A stretch of 64,000 bases of DNA from Limivivens sp034101475 (GTDB taxonomy: Bacteria; Bacillota; Clostridia; Lachnospirales; Lachnospiraceae). Of the stretch, positions 41,923 to 51,282 are shown in pieces. How positions within the stretch are numbered: position 1 is the first letter of the stretch; each line of letters starts with the position of its first letter. The stretch covers positions 14,188 to 78,187 of the forward strand of contig JAXEJQ010000106.1 of the NCBI GenBank assembly GCA_034101475.1. The letters are read 5' to 3'. Below the pieces are notes generated by a model that was not told the origin of the DNA, ran no database searches, and saw only the letters and a program-made list of their open reading frames with translations. The position numbers and the translations under genes were made by a program.

Positions 41923-42109
41923 ATGAGCCAAGGGACAAATGGACATGAAAATCCGTGCTTGCATGGAGTTTCATGTCTATGGGTCCCGCAAAACATGAGC
42001 AAGCAGCCATTTTTCACAGAAAAATGAGCGGATTGCGAATGTTTTCGTCGATTTTGGAAGTGCGTAGCACGGAAAAATCGACGGAAGGCTCATTTGTCGG
42101 GTTACTCAT
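41923..42109 (+). repeat. Repeat family A, copy 3
   Basis: 187 bp from ATGAGCCAAGGGACAAATGG to GTCGGGTTACTCAT, the same orientation as copy 1. ATATGGATGA occurs at both edges (41918-41927 and 42111-42120) and looks like a target duplication. A TATAAT at 41914-41919 lies just upstream, so the element is probably transcribed as the leader of the PF09818 ATPase gene. Confidence 0.85.
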
Positions 42110-42153
42110 CATATGGATGATGCCATTATCTTACAGAGAAAGAAGGAATTTTT

Positions 42154-43920
42154 ATCAAAACATCACAAGAACTTCGTACCGCTCTACTGGCCATTGACCA
42201 CAGAGGGTATCCTGCATACAAAGATCTGAAAGGGGAATACACTTTTCCCGGTTACCTTTTCTCCATTGACCATGTTCAGGGGGATCCCTTTGCCTCCCCT
42301 TCCCGGGTCAGCATCCATGTTCCCATCCGGCAGACCGGTTTTCCGGACTCCTGCTGGGCTTCTCCGGAACGGGAGACTGCTTTTCTGGATCACCTGCTGC
42401 GCCTGTTTGAAAAGGCTGTTGACCATTATTCTTTCCAGGCGAAAGGCTCCGGAAAAAGCGGCGCCATTTTCACCAGCCGACCCGGACAGGAAATCCTCCG
42501 CCGGACCGCCTGCGTGCGTACAGACAGAGAACTGATTATGCGCTTTGAGGTAGGCTTTCCGGCTAACGGCAGAACCATCAATGCCAGGGAACTGGAAAAG
42601 ATTCTCTTTGACTACCTGCCGCCCTGTGCCTCCGGCACCCTGTATTACAAAAACATCAAGCCACAGCCGCTGATGGAGGTTCTGACTCTGGCTGACGAGC
42701 AGGCTGCCATCCGCCGTTTTCTGGCTGAGAAGGGTTTCTGCGCTTTTGTAGCAGACGGTGCCGTTCTCCCCAGGGCGTCCGGCGTTTCCAATGCACCCAT
42801 GAAAAATGGTGTACCCTTTTCTTCTCCGGAGAATCTGAGGCTTACCATTCCCCTGCCAGGCGGAAAAACCATCTCCGGCATGGGCATCCCCCAGGGCATT
42901 ACCCTGATCACCGGGGGCGGATACCATGGAAAATCCACGCTTCTGAAAGCTTTGGAGGCCGGTGTATACAATCATATTCCGGGGGATGGCCGTGAATATG
43001 TGATCACAGATGCATCCGCCCTGAAGCTTCGGGCCGAAGATCACCGCTCCATCCAAAATGTGGATATTTCCGGCTTTATTGACCGCCTTCCGGGCGGAAG
43101 AGACACCACCGCCTTCTCCACAGAGGACGCCAGCGGCAGCACCTCCCAGGCTGCCGGAGTCATTGAAGGGCTGGAAGCCGGCGCTTCCCTGTTCCTCATG
43201 GATGAGGATACCTGCGCCACCAATTTTATGGTGCGTGATGAGCTGATGCAGCGGGTGATCCACCCGGACAAGGAACCGATTACGCCCTTTATCAACCGGA
43301 TCCGTGATCTCTGGGAAAACCGAAAAGTCTCCACCATTCTGGTTTCCGGAAGCTCAGGCAGCTATTTCCACGTGGCAGACCTGATCCTTCAGGCGGATCA
43401 TTACCAGATCCGGGACATTACGGAAGCGGCGCGCAAAGCCGCAGAAAACTATCCTTTTGAAATTCCGGAAATTCCCTCCCTGACCTATCGGGCAGGACGC
43501 CGCAGACTGTCCGCTCCGGATGCACGCACCGGACAGCCCCAGGGACGTTTCCGTCATGGCCGTCCGTCACGCGCAGACTCCAATGGCCGCGGTGGCCGGG
43601 GAGACGCGGACGACCGTCCTGCAAAAATCAAGGTACAGGGTCGGGATCAGCTTTTCTATGGCAAGGAACTTATCGATCTGCGCTATGTGGAGCAGCTCAT
43701 CGATCCGGAGCAGACAAAAGCTCTGGGGTATTTCCTGTCCTGGCTTTGCGCAAACGCAGACGGACGTTCTCTGTCGGAACAGATCCGCAGCCTGTACAGC
43801 CGGGTGGAAAAAGAAGGTTTCGGTTTTCTCTGCCCCGGAAACTGCCCGCCCTTTGTGGCACTTCCCCGTATTCAGGAGGTTTTCGCCTGCTGCAACCGTT
43901 ACCGTGGGATCCGGCTGTAG
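42154..43920 (+). CDS. PF09818-type predicted ATPase of the ABC class, probable ATC start
   Basis: A 588-residue protein of the bacterial 'predicted ATPase of the ABC class' family. The N-terminal block SQELRTALLAIDHRGYPAY and SIDHVQGDPFASPSR are family hallmarks, then come Walker A (GGGYHGKSTLL), STEDASGSTSQAAG and the Walker B region LFLMDEDTCATNF. The family start is usually M-K-x-S-Q-E-L; here that Met codon reads ATC (42154-42156) with GAAGGA six bases before it. The in-frame stop at 42118 leaves no ATG, GTG or TTG before residue 120. The enzyme's biological role is unknown. Confidence 0.85.
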   Translation: MKTSQELRTALLAIDHRGYPAYKDLKGEYTFPGYLFSIDHVQGDPFASPSRVSIHVPIRQTGFPDSCWASPERETAFLDHLLRLFEKAVDHYSFQAKGSGKSGAIFTSRPGQEILRRTACVRTDRELIMRFEVGFPANGRTINARELEKILFDYLPPCASGTLYYKNIKPQPLMEVLTLADEQAAIRRFLAEKGFCAFVADGAVLPRASGVSNAPMKNGVPFSSPENLRLTIPLPGGKTISGMGIPQGITLITGGGYHGKSTLLKALEAGVYNHIPGDGREYVITDASALKLRAEDHRSIQNVDISGFIDRLPGGRDTTAFSTEDASGSTSQAAGVIEGLEAGASLFLMDEDTCATNFMVRDELMQRVIHPDKEPITPFINRIRDLWENRKVSTILVSGSSGSYFHVADLILQADHYQIRDITEAARKAAENYPFEIPEIPSLTYRAGRRRLSAPDARTGQPQGRFRHGRPSRADSNGRGGRGDADDRPAKIKVQGRDQLFYGKELIDLRYVEQLIDPEQTKALGYFLSWLCANADGRSLSEQIRSLYSRVEKEGFGFLCPGNCPPFVALPRIQEVFACCNRYRGIRL

Positions 43921-43936
43921 CAGTCCCTGCCCGACA

Positions 43937-46228
43937 TTATGCTCTGCATACCAGATATCTGGTTCGATTTTTGGGTACGGAAAAGATCACACAGCATGAA
44001 TTTCCGGCTGTCTCCCACTCTTTGCCGTTCTCCGGATTCCAGATCTGCGCTTCCCGGATCTCGCCGTTCTCCGGATTCCGGATCTGCGCCTCCCGGATCT
44101 CGCCGTTCTCCGGATTCCAGATCTGCGCTTCCGCAGCTCCGCGGATCCGCACTCTCAGAACCTCTTCCCGTAAATTGTAATTGGTAAAATTGTAAATCCG
44201 ATATCCGTCCCTGTCATACCGGCTGATTCCCATTCCATACAGATCTTCACCGCTGTGAATATAAGGATCAATCAAATGATCCGAATAGGACGGCTGATTG
44301 TGCCGGCAGGAAGAGGTTCCCTCCAGGACATCGATTCCAATGTCCGAGACCTCCTGACAGCGTTCCAGAAGCTCCTCCAGGCTTCTGCAGGAACTGTCCC
44401 TTTCAAAAGCCGTTGGAGCGTTTTCCTCTGTGCCGTCCGGAAAAAGCTTCTCCAGCTCCCCGGAATTCCAGGACAATATGCGTCCACCGCTTTCCTGAAA
44501 AGTTTTCAACAATTTCTGTACGTTTTCAGGCAGGATTTCCACATTCACCATCACAAAGGTGGAAAACGTATCGCCGTTCAGACGGTTCACCCATTTTCCC
44601 TCCCGGATTTCGAAATTTTTCGCACTGTCGCTGTTGAAAATCCGGAAAGGGATATTCCGGTCAGAAAGTCCGTTCAGAAAAATCTGATATTCCCGGTCAA
44701 TCTGTGCGGCCCTGGGGCTTTCCAGCCTCCGGCTGTTCTCTCCAAAGCCGGTCCCCTCCAGGGGATCCGGCCGGTAATGCTTCCAGAAGGTTTCCACAGG
44801 ATAGTAAACCAGAATATCCTCAAAAGGCCTTCCGCCGCTGGCCAGCTCCATCATTCTGGCTGCCATCCGGTTATAGTCCCCCGCTTTCTCCCAGTCCTTC
44901 CACTGGAAAAAGTACGAAGGCGGAAAATCATTCTGCCGTCCGTCTCTGGTGGAGTAATAGTATCCATGAACCGTCAGGAGATTGATTCCCTGCTGGATCA
45001 GCCAGTTGGAAGCGCGAATAACCTCCTCCATTCCGGTCTCCCATCCGGCTGCGCCAAAGGCTTCACAGCTCACCCGGTCTTTTCCGTAATTTCGCGCGGC
45101 ACTCACCGCAAATCTGGCATCCAGACTGCCGATTCCGCAGCCCAGATGGTCGATTCCCGGTATATGCATGGCTTCATACTGACGCATCAGATCGATTTCG
45201 AACCGTGCATGAGCCGCCAGTGTTTCTTCTCCCAGCAGATGTGCCGTGGATAGAAGTCCATATTTCTCACACCACCGGTAAACCTGCCAAAAGGTCGCTT
45301 CCTTATAGAGCTCCGCTGCCGTATCCAGATAATCCATCTCCGCCTGGGTACGGGTTCCCTCTCCAAAAAGTTCATGAAGATGCGGCAGCAGATCGTAACC
45401 CTTTCTTTTCCGAAACTCTTCCGCAAAACGCTCCGTCCATGGATAGCAGTAATAAAACCTGGTTTCATCCATGAAAAATCCCATGACCCCGGGCAGCAGT
45501 TCCTCACCCAGGTTTTCACGATAAGCTTCATGGGTTTTCTCAATAAAAAGTGCAATGGCGTCCGGGTTCAGATAATCCACTCAGGAGCGGCCGCCCTGCT
45601 CATAGGGCCGTACATCCCAGTAAACCGCTCCGATACGTCCGGCCCCGGCCATTCCCGACGCCGCCTGTCCGGTCATTCCTTCCGATGCGGTCCAGAGAAT
45701 CTGTATCTTTCCGTCCGGGGTTTCCCGCCAGATCTCCAGAAGCTTCCGGGGCTCTGCATGTCCGGCCAGCCTTCTGCAGATTCTGTTCAATGCAGCCTCT
45801 GTTCCTTCTGCTGCAGACTCTGCTTCTGACACCGCGGATTCCCGGTTCTCCGATGCATTTGGTTCTCCTTCTTCCGGGCAGACCTCCTCCATCCGCAGGA
45901 AATGTTCCCGGTACCGTTCCTCTCTCGTCACGGACTTGGAGCAGGTACCGCTGGGCCAGTTATCCTCATCATACAGCCATACCTTCTGCCCCTGTTTCAT
46001 GGCGAAGGTCACACTGGCCTTCACCAGCCCCATCCATTCCTCCCCCAGATAGTCGATTTCACGGCCAAAGCGGGAATGAATCATGGGCATTCCGACTCCC
46101 TGTTCTTTCATAAGCGCCTGCTGCCTCAGCATTTCGTTTTCCTCAATGCGGTCATTCCAGAACCAGAAACAGCTCATGCTGTATTCCGGTTTTCCTTCCG
46201 GATTTCTGAAAAAATCCCGGTTCCTCAT
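43937..46228 (-). pseudogene. GH106-like glycoside hydrolase interrupted by one in-frame TGA
   Basis: One reading frame split by a single TGA at 45581-45583. The N-terminal part (46228-45581, 215 residues) has the family blocks CFWFWND, MIHSRFG, LGEEWMGLV and WLYDEDNWPSGT. The C-terminal part (45580-43937, 547 residues) resumes at once with VDYLNPDAIALFIEKTHEAY and GFFMDETRFYY. Joined, they give ~763 residues of a GH106 (PF17132)-like rhamnosidase-type protein. No frameshift is needed. The C-terminal end contains three 11-residue repeats (EAQIWNPENGE). Either the gene is a recent pseudogene or the stop is read through. AAGGAG precedes the ATG at 46228. Confidence 0.75.
44034..44130 (-). repeat. 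33-bp tandem repeat within the GH106-like gene
   Basis: Three nearly identical 33-bp units encode 11-residue repeats of the type REAQIWNPENG. They lie in the last ~60 codons. The repeat is in frame and probably varies in copy number by slippage. Confidence 0.85.
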
Positions 46229-46311
46229 GTCCTTTTCTCCTTCCCTCCATTTTCCGACTCTGCTCCCCCTGTATCCTGCATCGGATTTTCCTCTGGTACC
46301 TGCACTGTTCC

Positions 46312-47292
46312 TCACAGATCTCCGTAAACCATATTCGCCTTGAGGGCCGCGCCCAGCAGGTTTGCGTCATTGCGGAACTGACACCGGTCAATGACCGTGC
46401 TGAGGAACCGTACATGATTAAAATGTTCATCGGAAATCCGCTCGTATTCCGCCTTCACCCGGTCCATAAACCAGTCTTCCTCGGAAATGCCGCCTCCGAT
46501 ACACAGAATCTCCGGATTGACAGCCACCACAATACTCAGGCACTGCACCGCAATCCGATGAATCCAGTCATCCACCATTTCCTTGGCAAGCGGTTCCCCT
46601 GCAAAGGCCCGTTTTGTAATCTCCTCGCCCAGAGTCACCTGCCTGTCCTCAGGCGCCTTTTCATTATAGCGGTTTACCAGTCCGATCATGCCGATAACCC
46701 TTCCGGTTTTCATGACCTCCCCGGTTTTTTCGTTATGATAGGCCATGAAATGAAATTCTCCGGCAAAGTTATCCGCCCCCGCAAAGACGTCATCCTCCAG
46801 ACAGATACAGCCGCCTCCGCCCGTACCGATAATCAGATAAGCTGAAAGCTTTGTTCCTCTGGCTCTGCCCATTTTCAGCTCACAAAGCCCTGCCGCCTTC
46901 GCGTCGTTGATGGCGGCTGTGGAAATGCCGGTCCGCTTTTCCATTTCCATGGCAATATTGGTATCATAAAGGGCCGCAAGCTTCGGCGCGGCATAGCTTC
47001 GCACATGAAATTCCCGGTCCACCAGCCCCGGAGCGCTGACACCGATGAGCTCCACACCCTCCAGCGACGGGATATTGGCAGCCACATAGTCAAAAAATTC
47101 CGTCCCTGTCTTCGCCTCGATGGTAGGCGCCTTGGACCGGGAGCGGATCTGACCGTCCTCTTCCACAATACCGTATTTGATAAAGGTCCCGCCAATGTCA
47201 ATCGCCAGAGTTTTCCGAAATGTCACGGCACCGGGAGCTTCCGGCTCCCTTTTCCGGAATGTCCCGGTGCGGGGTTCTTCCGCCGCCGTCAT
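46312..47292 (-). CDS. ROK family sugar kinase (probable beta-glucoside kinase)
   Basis: A 326-residue ROK kinase. The phosphate-binding loop is LAIDIGGTFIKYG, the catalytic Asp lies in TAAINDAKAAG, and a GTGGGGCI block follows. The Cys-rich zinc motif of many ROK proteins is absent, as in beta-glucoside kinases (BglK). The start overlaps the phospho-beta-glucosidase stop by four bases (ATGA) with GGGGAGG upstream. Kinase plus 6-phospho-beta-glucosidase gives a non-PTS route: ATP phosphorylates an imported beta-glucoside, which is then cleaved. The substrate is inferred from the neighbour. Confidence 0.85.
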   Translation of the reverse strand: MTAAEEPRTGTFRKREPEAPGAVTFRKTLAIDIGGTFIKYGIVEEDGQIRSRSKAPTIEAKTGTEFFDYVAANIPSLEGVELIGVSAPGLVDREFHVRSYAAPKLAALYDTNIAMEMEKRTGISTAAINDAKAAGLCELKMGRARGTKLSAYLIIGTGGGGCICLEDDVFAGADNFAGEFHFMAYHNEKTGEVMKTGRVIGMIGLVNRYNEKAPEDRQVTLGEEITKRAFAGEPLAKEMVDDWIHRIAVQCLSIVVAVNPEILCIGGGISEEDWFMDRVKAEYERISDEHFNHVRFLSTVIDRCQFRNDANLLGAALKANMVYGDL

Positions 47293-48752
47293 TCCAGATC
47301 CTCCCCGCAGGACGCGATGCATTTTTTGTACCAGTAGAAGGAGTCCTTCCGATAACGCCGGTTGCTGCCCTTTCCTTCCTCGTCCCGATCCACATAGATC
47401 ACGCCGTAGCGCTTGTTCATTTCAATAGTACCGCAGGAAACAATGTCGATGATTCCCCACATGGTATAGCCCAGAAGCTCCACGCCGTCTTTCACCGCTT
47501 CCTTCATCTGCTTCACATGCTCCCGCAGATATGCGATCCGGTAGGGATCGTGGACGGAACCGTCCTCTTCCAGCTTATCGTAAGCGCCGATTCCGTTTTC
47601 TGCGATGAAAACGGGAAGCTGATAGCGGTCATACATCTCATTCAGGGAAATCCGGATTCCAATGGGATCAATCTGCCATCCCCAGTCGCTCATTTTCAGG
47701 TATGGATTCCGGTTTCCGGAAACCAGGTTTCCGCTGGTTTTTTCATAATTGGTATCCGTAGTCGCCACCATGGACATATAATAGGAGAACGCCAGGAAAT
47801 TCACCGTATTTTCAGCCAGAATCTCGTCATCTCCCGGCTCCTTATGAATCTGAATGTGATTTTCCGCAAACATCCGCTCCATATAAGCGGGATATTTTCC
47901 CCGGGCCATCACATCCGTATAAAAATAGTTCTTATAGTTTTCCTCCAGAATACCCTGCATCACATCCTCCGGCTTACAGGTGGCCGGATAGGTGGTAAAC
48001 CGGGCAATCATGCCGCCTACCATAGGATTGGGCAGCATCTCCCGGGCAGCCTGAATGGCCAGGGCATTGGCCAGGAACTGATGATGGGTGCACTGAAAAA
48101 TCGCGCTCTCATAATCCTCTTCCTGATCCCTGATCAGACAGCATCCGTTATAGGGATTAAACCGGGCGCAGTTGATCTCATTGAACGGAAGCCAGTAATC
48201 CACCAGATCTCCCAGATACTGATACAGTGTTTTCGCATATTTTACATAAAAATCAATGAGCTTTCTGTTTTTCCAGCCGCCGTACTCCGTCACCAGCTTC
48301 ACCGGAATCCCGTAGTGGAGCATGGTGGCAAAGACCTTCATTCCCCGTTTATGGCATTCGGTAAACAGATCGATATAAAAGTTCAGTCCCTCCTGATTTG
48401 GTTCTTCATCATCCCCGTTTGGATAAATTCTGGCCCAGCAGATAGACGTCCGGAAAATTTTCATTCCCATTTCTTCCATCAGTGCCAGGTCCTCTTTGTA
48501 GGTATGATAGAAATCAATGCCCCAGCGGAAGGGATAATGTGTCATGTCCGTATCGGTCAGCGCTTTCTCGAAAATCTCCGTAGTCATATTGATATTGCGC
48601 ATTTCTGTCCGCTTTGCCTTGTCCCAGGAAGCGTCAAAATAGCGCAGATCCTGGGTATCCAGGCCCTTTCCGCCCTCCAGATAAGCGCCGTCCGCCTGAG
48701 CGGCAGCCACTGCTCCGCCCCATAAAAATGATTCTGAAAATCCCTGTTTCAT
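47289..48752 (-). CDS. GH1 6-phospho-beta-glucosidase
   Basis: A 487-residue GH1 enzyme. The acid/base Glu is in WLPFNEIN and the nucleophile Glu in FIAENGIG. The C-terminal loop KRYGVIYVDRD with the following Arg/Lys-rich segment is the 6-phosphate-binding pattern of phospho-beta-glucosidases. It releases glucose-6-phosphate from phosphorylated beta-glucosides in the cytoplasm. GAGGG precedes the ATG. The next gene encodes the presumed kinase that makes its substrate. Confidence 0.93.
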   Translation of the reverse strand: MKQGFSESFLWGGAVAAAQADGAYLEGGKGLDTQDLRYFDASWDKAKRTEMRNINMTTEIFEKALTDTDMTHYPFRWGIDFYHTYKEDLALMEEMGMKIFRTSICWARIYPNGDDEEPNQEGLNFYIDLFTECHKRGMKVFATMLHYGIPVKLVTEYGGWKNRKLIDFYVKYAKTLYQYLGDLVDYWLPFNEINCARFNPYNGCCLIRDQEEDYESAIFQCTHHQFLANALAIQAAREMLPNPMVGGMIARFTTYPATCKPEDVMQGILEENYKNYFYTDVMARGKYPAYMERMFAENHIQIHKEPGDDEILAENTVNFLAFSYYMSMVATTDTNYEKTSGNLVSGNRNPYLKMSDWGWQIDPIGIRISLNEMYDRYQLPVFIAENGIGAYDKLEEDGSVHDPYRIAYLREHVKQMKEAVKDGVELLGYTMWGIIDIVSCGTIEMNKRYGVIYVDRDEEGKGSNRRYRKDSFYWYKKCIASCGEDLE

Positions 48753-48803
48753 CTTTTTACCCTCATCTCATGGTCTGCCGCGGTTCCCGCATGGGAATCG
48801 CAG

Positions 48804-50234
48804 CTACCGGTTTAATTTTGGCTTTACATCCTTCGGCATCAATGATACAAAGGGATGCTCACCCATCCGTTCCTTCAGTTCCTCTTTTGCCTCCCGAACC
48901 AGTGTCGGATCCTCGAACAGATCCACTGCCGTACAGGCCATAACTTTTGCCGCATACAGTTCGCCCTTGTGCATCAGCGGCTCTTTGCCCTGGGCAACCG
49001 CCTGCCAGGAATGCAGGGCTGTTCCCGCCGCGTAAGTGGCCGCGTGAAGCTGCACGGTCGGACAGGTCATGCTCACATCACCCACATCCGTGGAACCGAA
49101 CAGCAGCGGTTCATTGGCAGACTCCGGAACAATAAAATCATAAATCTCTTTGCCCTTATGCTCCATCACCAGCGGACGTTCCGATTTGGTCAGCGAATCC
49201 AGCAGCTCCTGGAAGGTCACATCCTTTTCTGAAATGGTTTCCCGGATCCTCCGCGCCGTCTCATAATCCTCTTTGGTATATTCCGGAAGGCCGATTTCCA
49301 CCATGTTCCGATGCATCACGTGATTCAGGCAGTCATTGGGCATCAGGCTGTTAACACCCCGGATATACTCAACCTCCACCTGGGTTCCGGTCATCAGCGC
49401 CGCCCCTTTGGCAATATTTCCGATCCGCTCATACATTTCCTGAACATAATGGGGTTCCGGCGCTCTCATGTAATAGAAAACCGAAGCGTGGGACTGAACC
49501 ACATTGGGGGATTTTCCGCCGGTATCCGTGATGGCATAATGGATTCTCGCATTGGAAATCACATGCTCCCGGAGGTAATTGGCTCCCACGTCCATCAGCT
49601 CCACCGCGTCCAGAGCGCTTCTTTCGATATGCGCCAGACCGCCCGCATGGGCGCTGACTCCCTGAAAATGATAAATCGCGCTGATGTTTGCCAGGCACCT
49701 GCCGGTAAAAAGTCCCGTCTGATCGGAAGGGTGCCAGGTAATGGCACAGTCCACGCCCTCAAAGGCTCCGTCCCGTACCATAAAGGACTTTCCCGCTCCG
49801 CCTTCTTCTCCCGGGCATCCGTAAAAAATCACCGTTCCGGGTTTCCCACTGGTTTCCAGATACCGTTTTGCCGCAGCTGCAGCGCCCACGGCTCCCACGG
49901 CAATGGTGTGATGGCCGCAGCCATGTCCCAGCGCTGTCCCCGGTTTTTCTTTTTTCACAAAGCATCCGCTCTCCTGGCTCATCCCGTCCAACGCGTCAAA
50001 TTCCCCCAGAAACGCAATCACCGGACTGCCGCTTCCAAAGGTCGCCCGGAAGGCTGTGGGAATCCCCACCAGACTTTTTTCAACAGCGAATCCTTCCTCC
50101 TCCAGCATCCCACAGAGGATTTCCATTGCCTGATATTCATGAAATGCAATTTCCGGCTGCTCCCAGATGGCATCGGAAGCCTCAAAAAGCTTCTCCTGGT
50201 AAGCATCCAGAAATGCAAGCACCTCTTTCTTCAT
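48804..50234 (-). CDS. M20 family amidohydrolase (AbgB-like)
   Basis: A 476-residue M20D metallo-amidohydrolase. Metal and catalytic motifs are FLGEFDALDGM, LGHGCGHHTIAVGA and GCPGEEGGAGKS; the lid domain carries the SAHAGGLAHIERSALDAVELM block. AbgB-type enzymes hydrolyse N-acyl amino acids such as p-aminobenzoyl-glutamate. Between an oligopeptide-type transporter and sugar enzymes, it may release an acyl or amide group from an imported conjugate. The start at 50234 follows AAAGGGCG; a 58-codon upstream extension overlaps the transporter ATPase gene and is rejected. Confidence 0.88.
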   Translation of the reverse strand: MKKEVLAFLDAYQEKLFEASDAIWEQPEIAFHEYQAMEILCGMLEEEGFAVEKSLVGIPTAFRATFGSGSPVIAFLGEFDALDGMSQESGCFVKKEKPGTALGHGCGHHTIAVGAVGAAAAAKRYLETSGKPGTVIFYGCPGEEGGAGKSFMVRDGAFEGVDCAITWHPSDQTGLFTGRCLANISAIYHFQGVSAHAGGLAHIERSALDAVELMDVGANYLREHVISNARIHYAITDTGGKSPNVVQSHASVFYYMRAPEPHYVQEMYERIGNIAKGAALMTGTQVEVEYIRGVNSLMPNDCLNHVMHRNMVEIGLPEYTKEDYETARRIRETISEKDVTFQELLDSLTKSERPLVMEHKGKEIYDFIVPESANEPLLFGSTDVGDVSMTCPTVQLHAATYAAGTALHSWQAVAQGKEPLMHKGELYAAKVMACTAVDLFEDPTLVREAKEELKERMGEHPFVSLMPKDVKPKLNR

Positions 50235-50286
50235 TTTCTTCGCCCTTTCTTTCCTGTTCCTTCCTGCAGGCACATCTGCCGTCTGC

Positions 50287-51270
50287 TCATTTTCCCTCGT
50301 AAAGCAGGCACGCCACCTTGTGTCCCGGCCGGATTTCCTGCAGCACAGGCACTTTCTTTGCGCACTCCGCACAGGCCTTCGGACATCTTGTATGGAAGAC
50401 ACATCCACTGGGCGGATTCATCGGTGAAGGAAGATCTCCCTCCAGAATAATCCGCTCCTTTTTCACATGGGGATTCGTATCCGGCACTGCCGATAAAAGT
50501 GCCTGGGTATAGGGATGAAGGGTATGGGCAAACAGCTCATCCGTCTCCGCTTCCTCCACAAGATGGCCCAGATACATGACGCCGATCCGGTCCGAAATAT
50601 ATTTCACCACGCTCATATCGTGGGCAATGAACAGATAACTTAAATTTCCTTCCTTCTGCAGGGACTGGAGCAGATTGATGATCTGAGACTGAATGGAAAC
50701 GTCCAGCGCCGACACCGGCTCGTCACAGATAATAATCTGAGGGTTCAGGATCAGCGCCCTGGCCAGTCCCACTCTCTGGCGCTGTCCGCCGGAAAATTCA
50801 TGGGGATAGCGGTAGAAATGCTCCGGCCGCAGCCCCACCTTTGCCAGCATTTTCATGGCTGTGGCCATACGCTCCTGTTTCGTGCCGATTTTGTGGATTT
50901 CCAGAGCCTCCATCAGAATATCCCCCACCCGTTTTCTGGGATTCAGAGACGTATACGGATCCTGGAAAACCATCTGCACCTTCTGGCGCATGGTACGCAT
51001 TTTCTTTTTGGAAATATCCGCGATGTTGGTCCCATCCAGCAGAATGGTTCCGCTGGTAGGATCCAGCAGGCGGATCAGCGTTCTTCCCAGCGTACTTTTT
51101 CCGCAGCCGGATTCGCCCACCAGGCCGTAGGTTTCCCCGGCATACAGCTCCAGAGATACCCCGTCCACTGCCTTTACCTGGCCGGAGGCTTTTCCCATTC
51201 CGCCTTTTACCTGGAAATATTTGCAGACGTTTTCCGCCTTAATGACAACCTTTCTCTCTTCCTGTTTCAT
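50287..51270 (-). CDS. Oligopeptide/dipeptide ABC transporter ATPase (DppF/OppF-type)
   Basis: A 327-residue ATPase with Walker A (GESGCGKSTLG), signature FSGGQRQRVGLARAL, Walker B ICDEPVSALD and the C-terminal oligopeptide domain with the Cys-rich iron-sulfur-like motif (CVFHTRCPKACAEC). The start at 51270 follows AGGAGG 8 bases upstream. It acts with the DppD/OppD-type ATPase encoded just upstream. Confidence 0.95.
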   Translation of the reverse strand: MKQEERKVVIKAENVCKYFQVKGGMGKASGQVKAVDGVSLELYAGETYGLVGESGCGKSTLGRTLIRLLDPTSGTILLDGTNIADISKKKMRTMRQKVQMVFQDPYTSLNPRKRVGDILMEALEIHKIGTKQERMATAMKMLAKVGLRPEHFYRYPHEFSGGQRQRVGLARALILNPQIIICDEPVSALDVSIQSQIINLLQSLQKEGNLSYLFIAHDMSVVKYISDRIGVMYLGHLVEEAETDELFAHTLHPYTQALLSAVPDTNPHVKKERIILEGDLPSPMNPPSGCVFHTRCPKACAECAKKVPVLQEIRPGHKVACLLYEGK

Positions 51271-51282
51271 GGCATCCACCTC

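Noticed and set aside
44034..44130. Possible CRISPR-like array
   Set aside because: The units are directly adjacent tandem repeats with no spacers and encode an in-frame peptide repeat.
47220..48725. A 501-codon plus-strand frame opposite the phospho-beta-glucosidase
   Set aside because: GH1 motifs are on the minus strand; the opposite frame is a mirror without signals.
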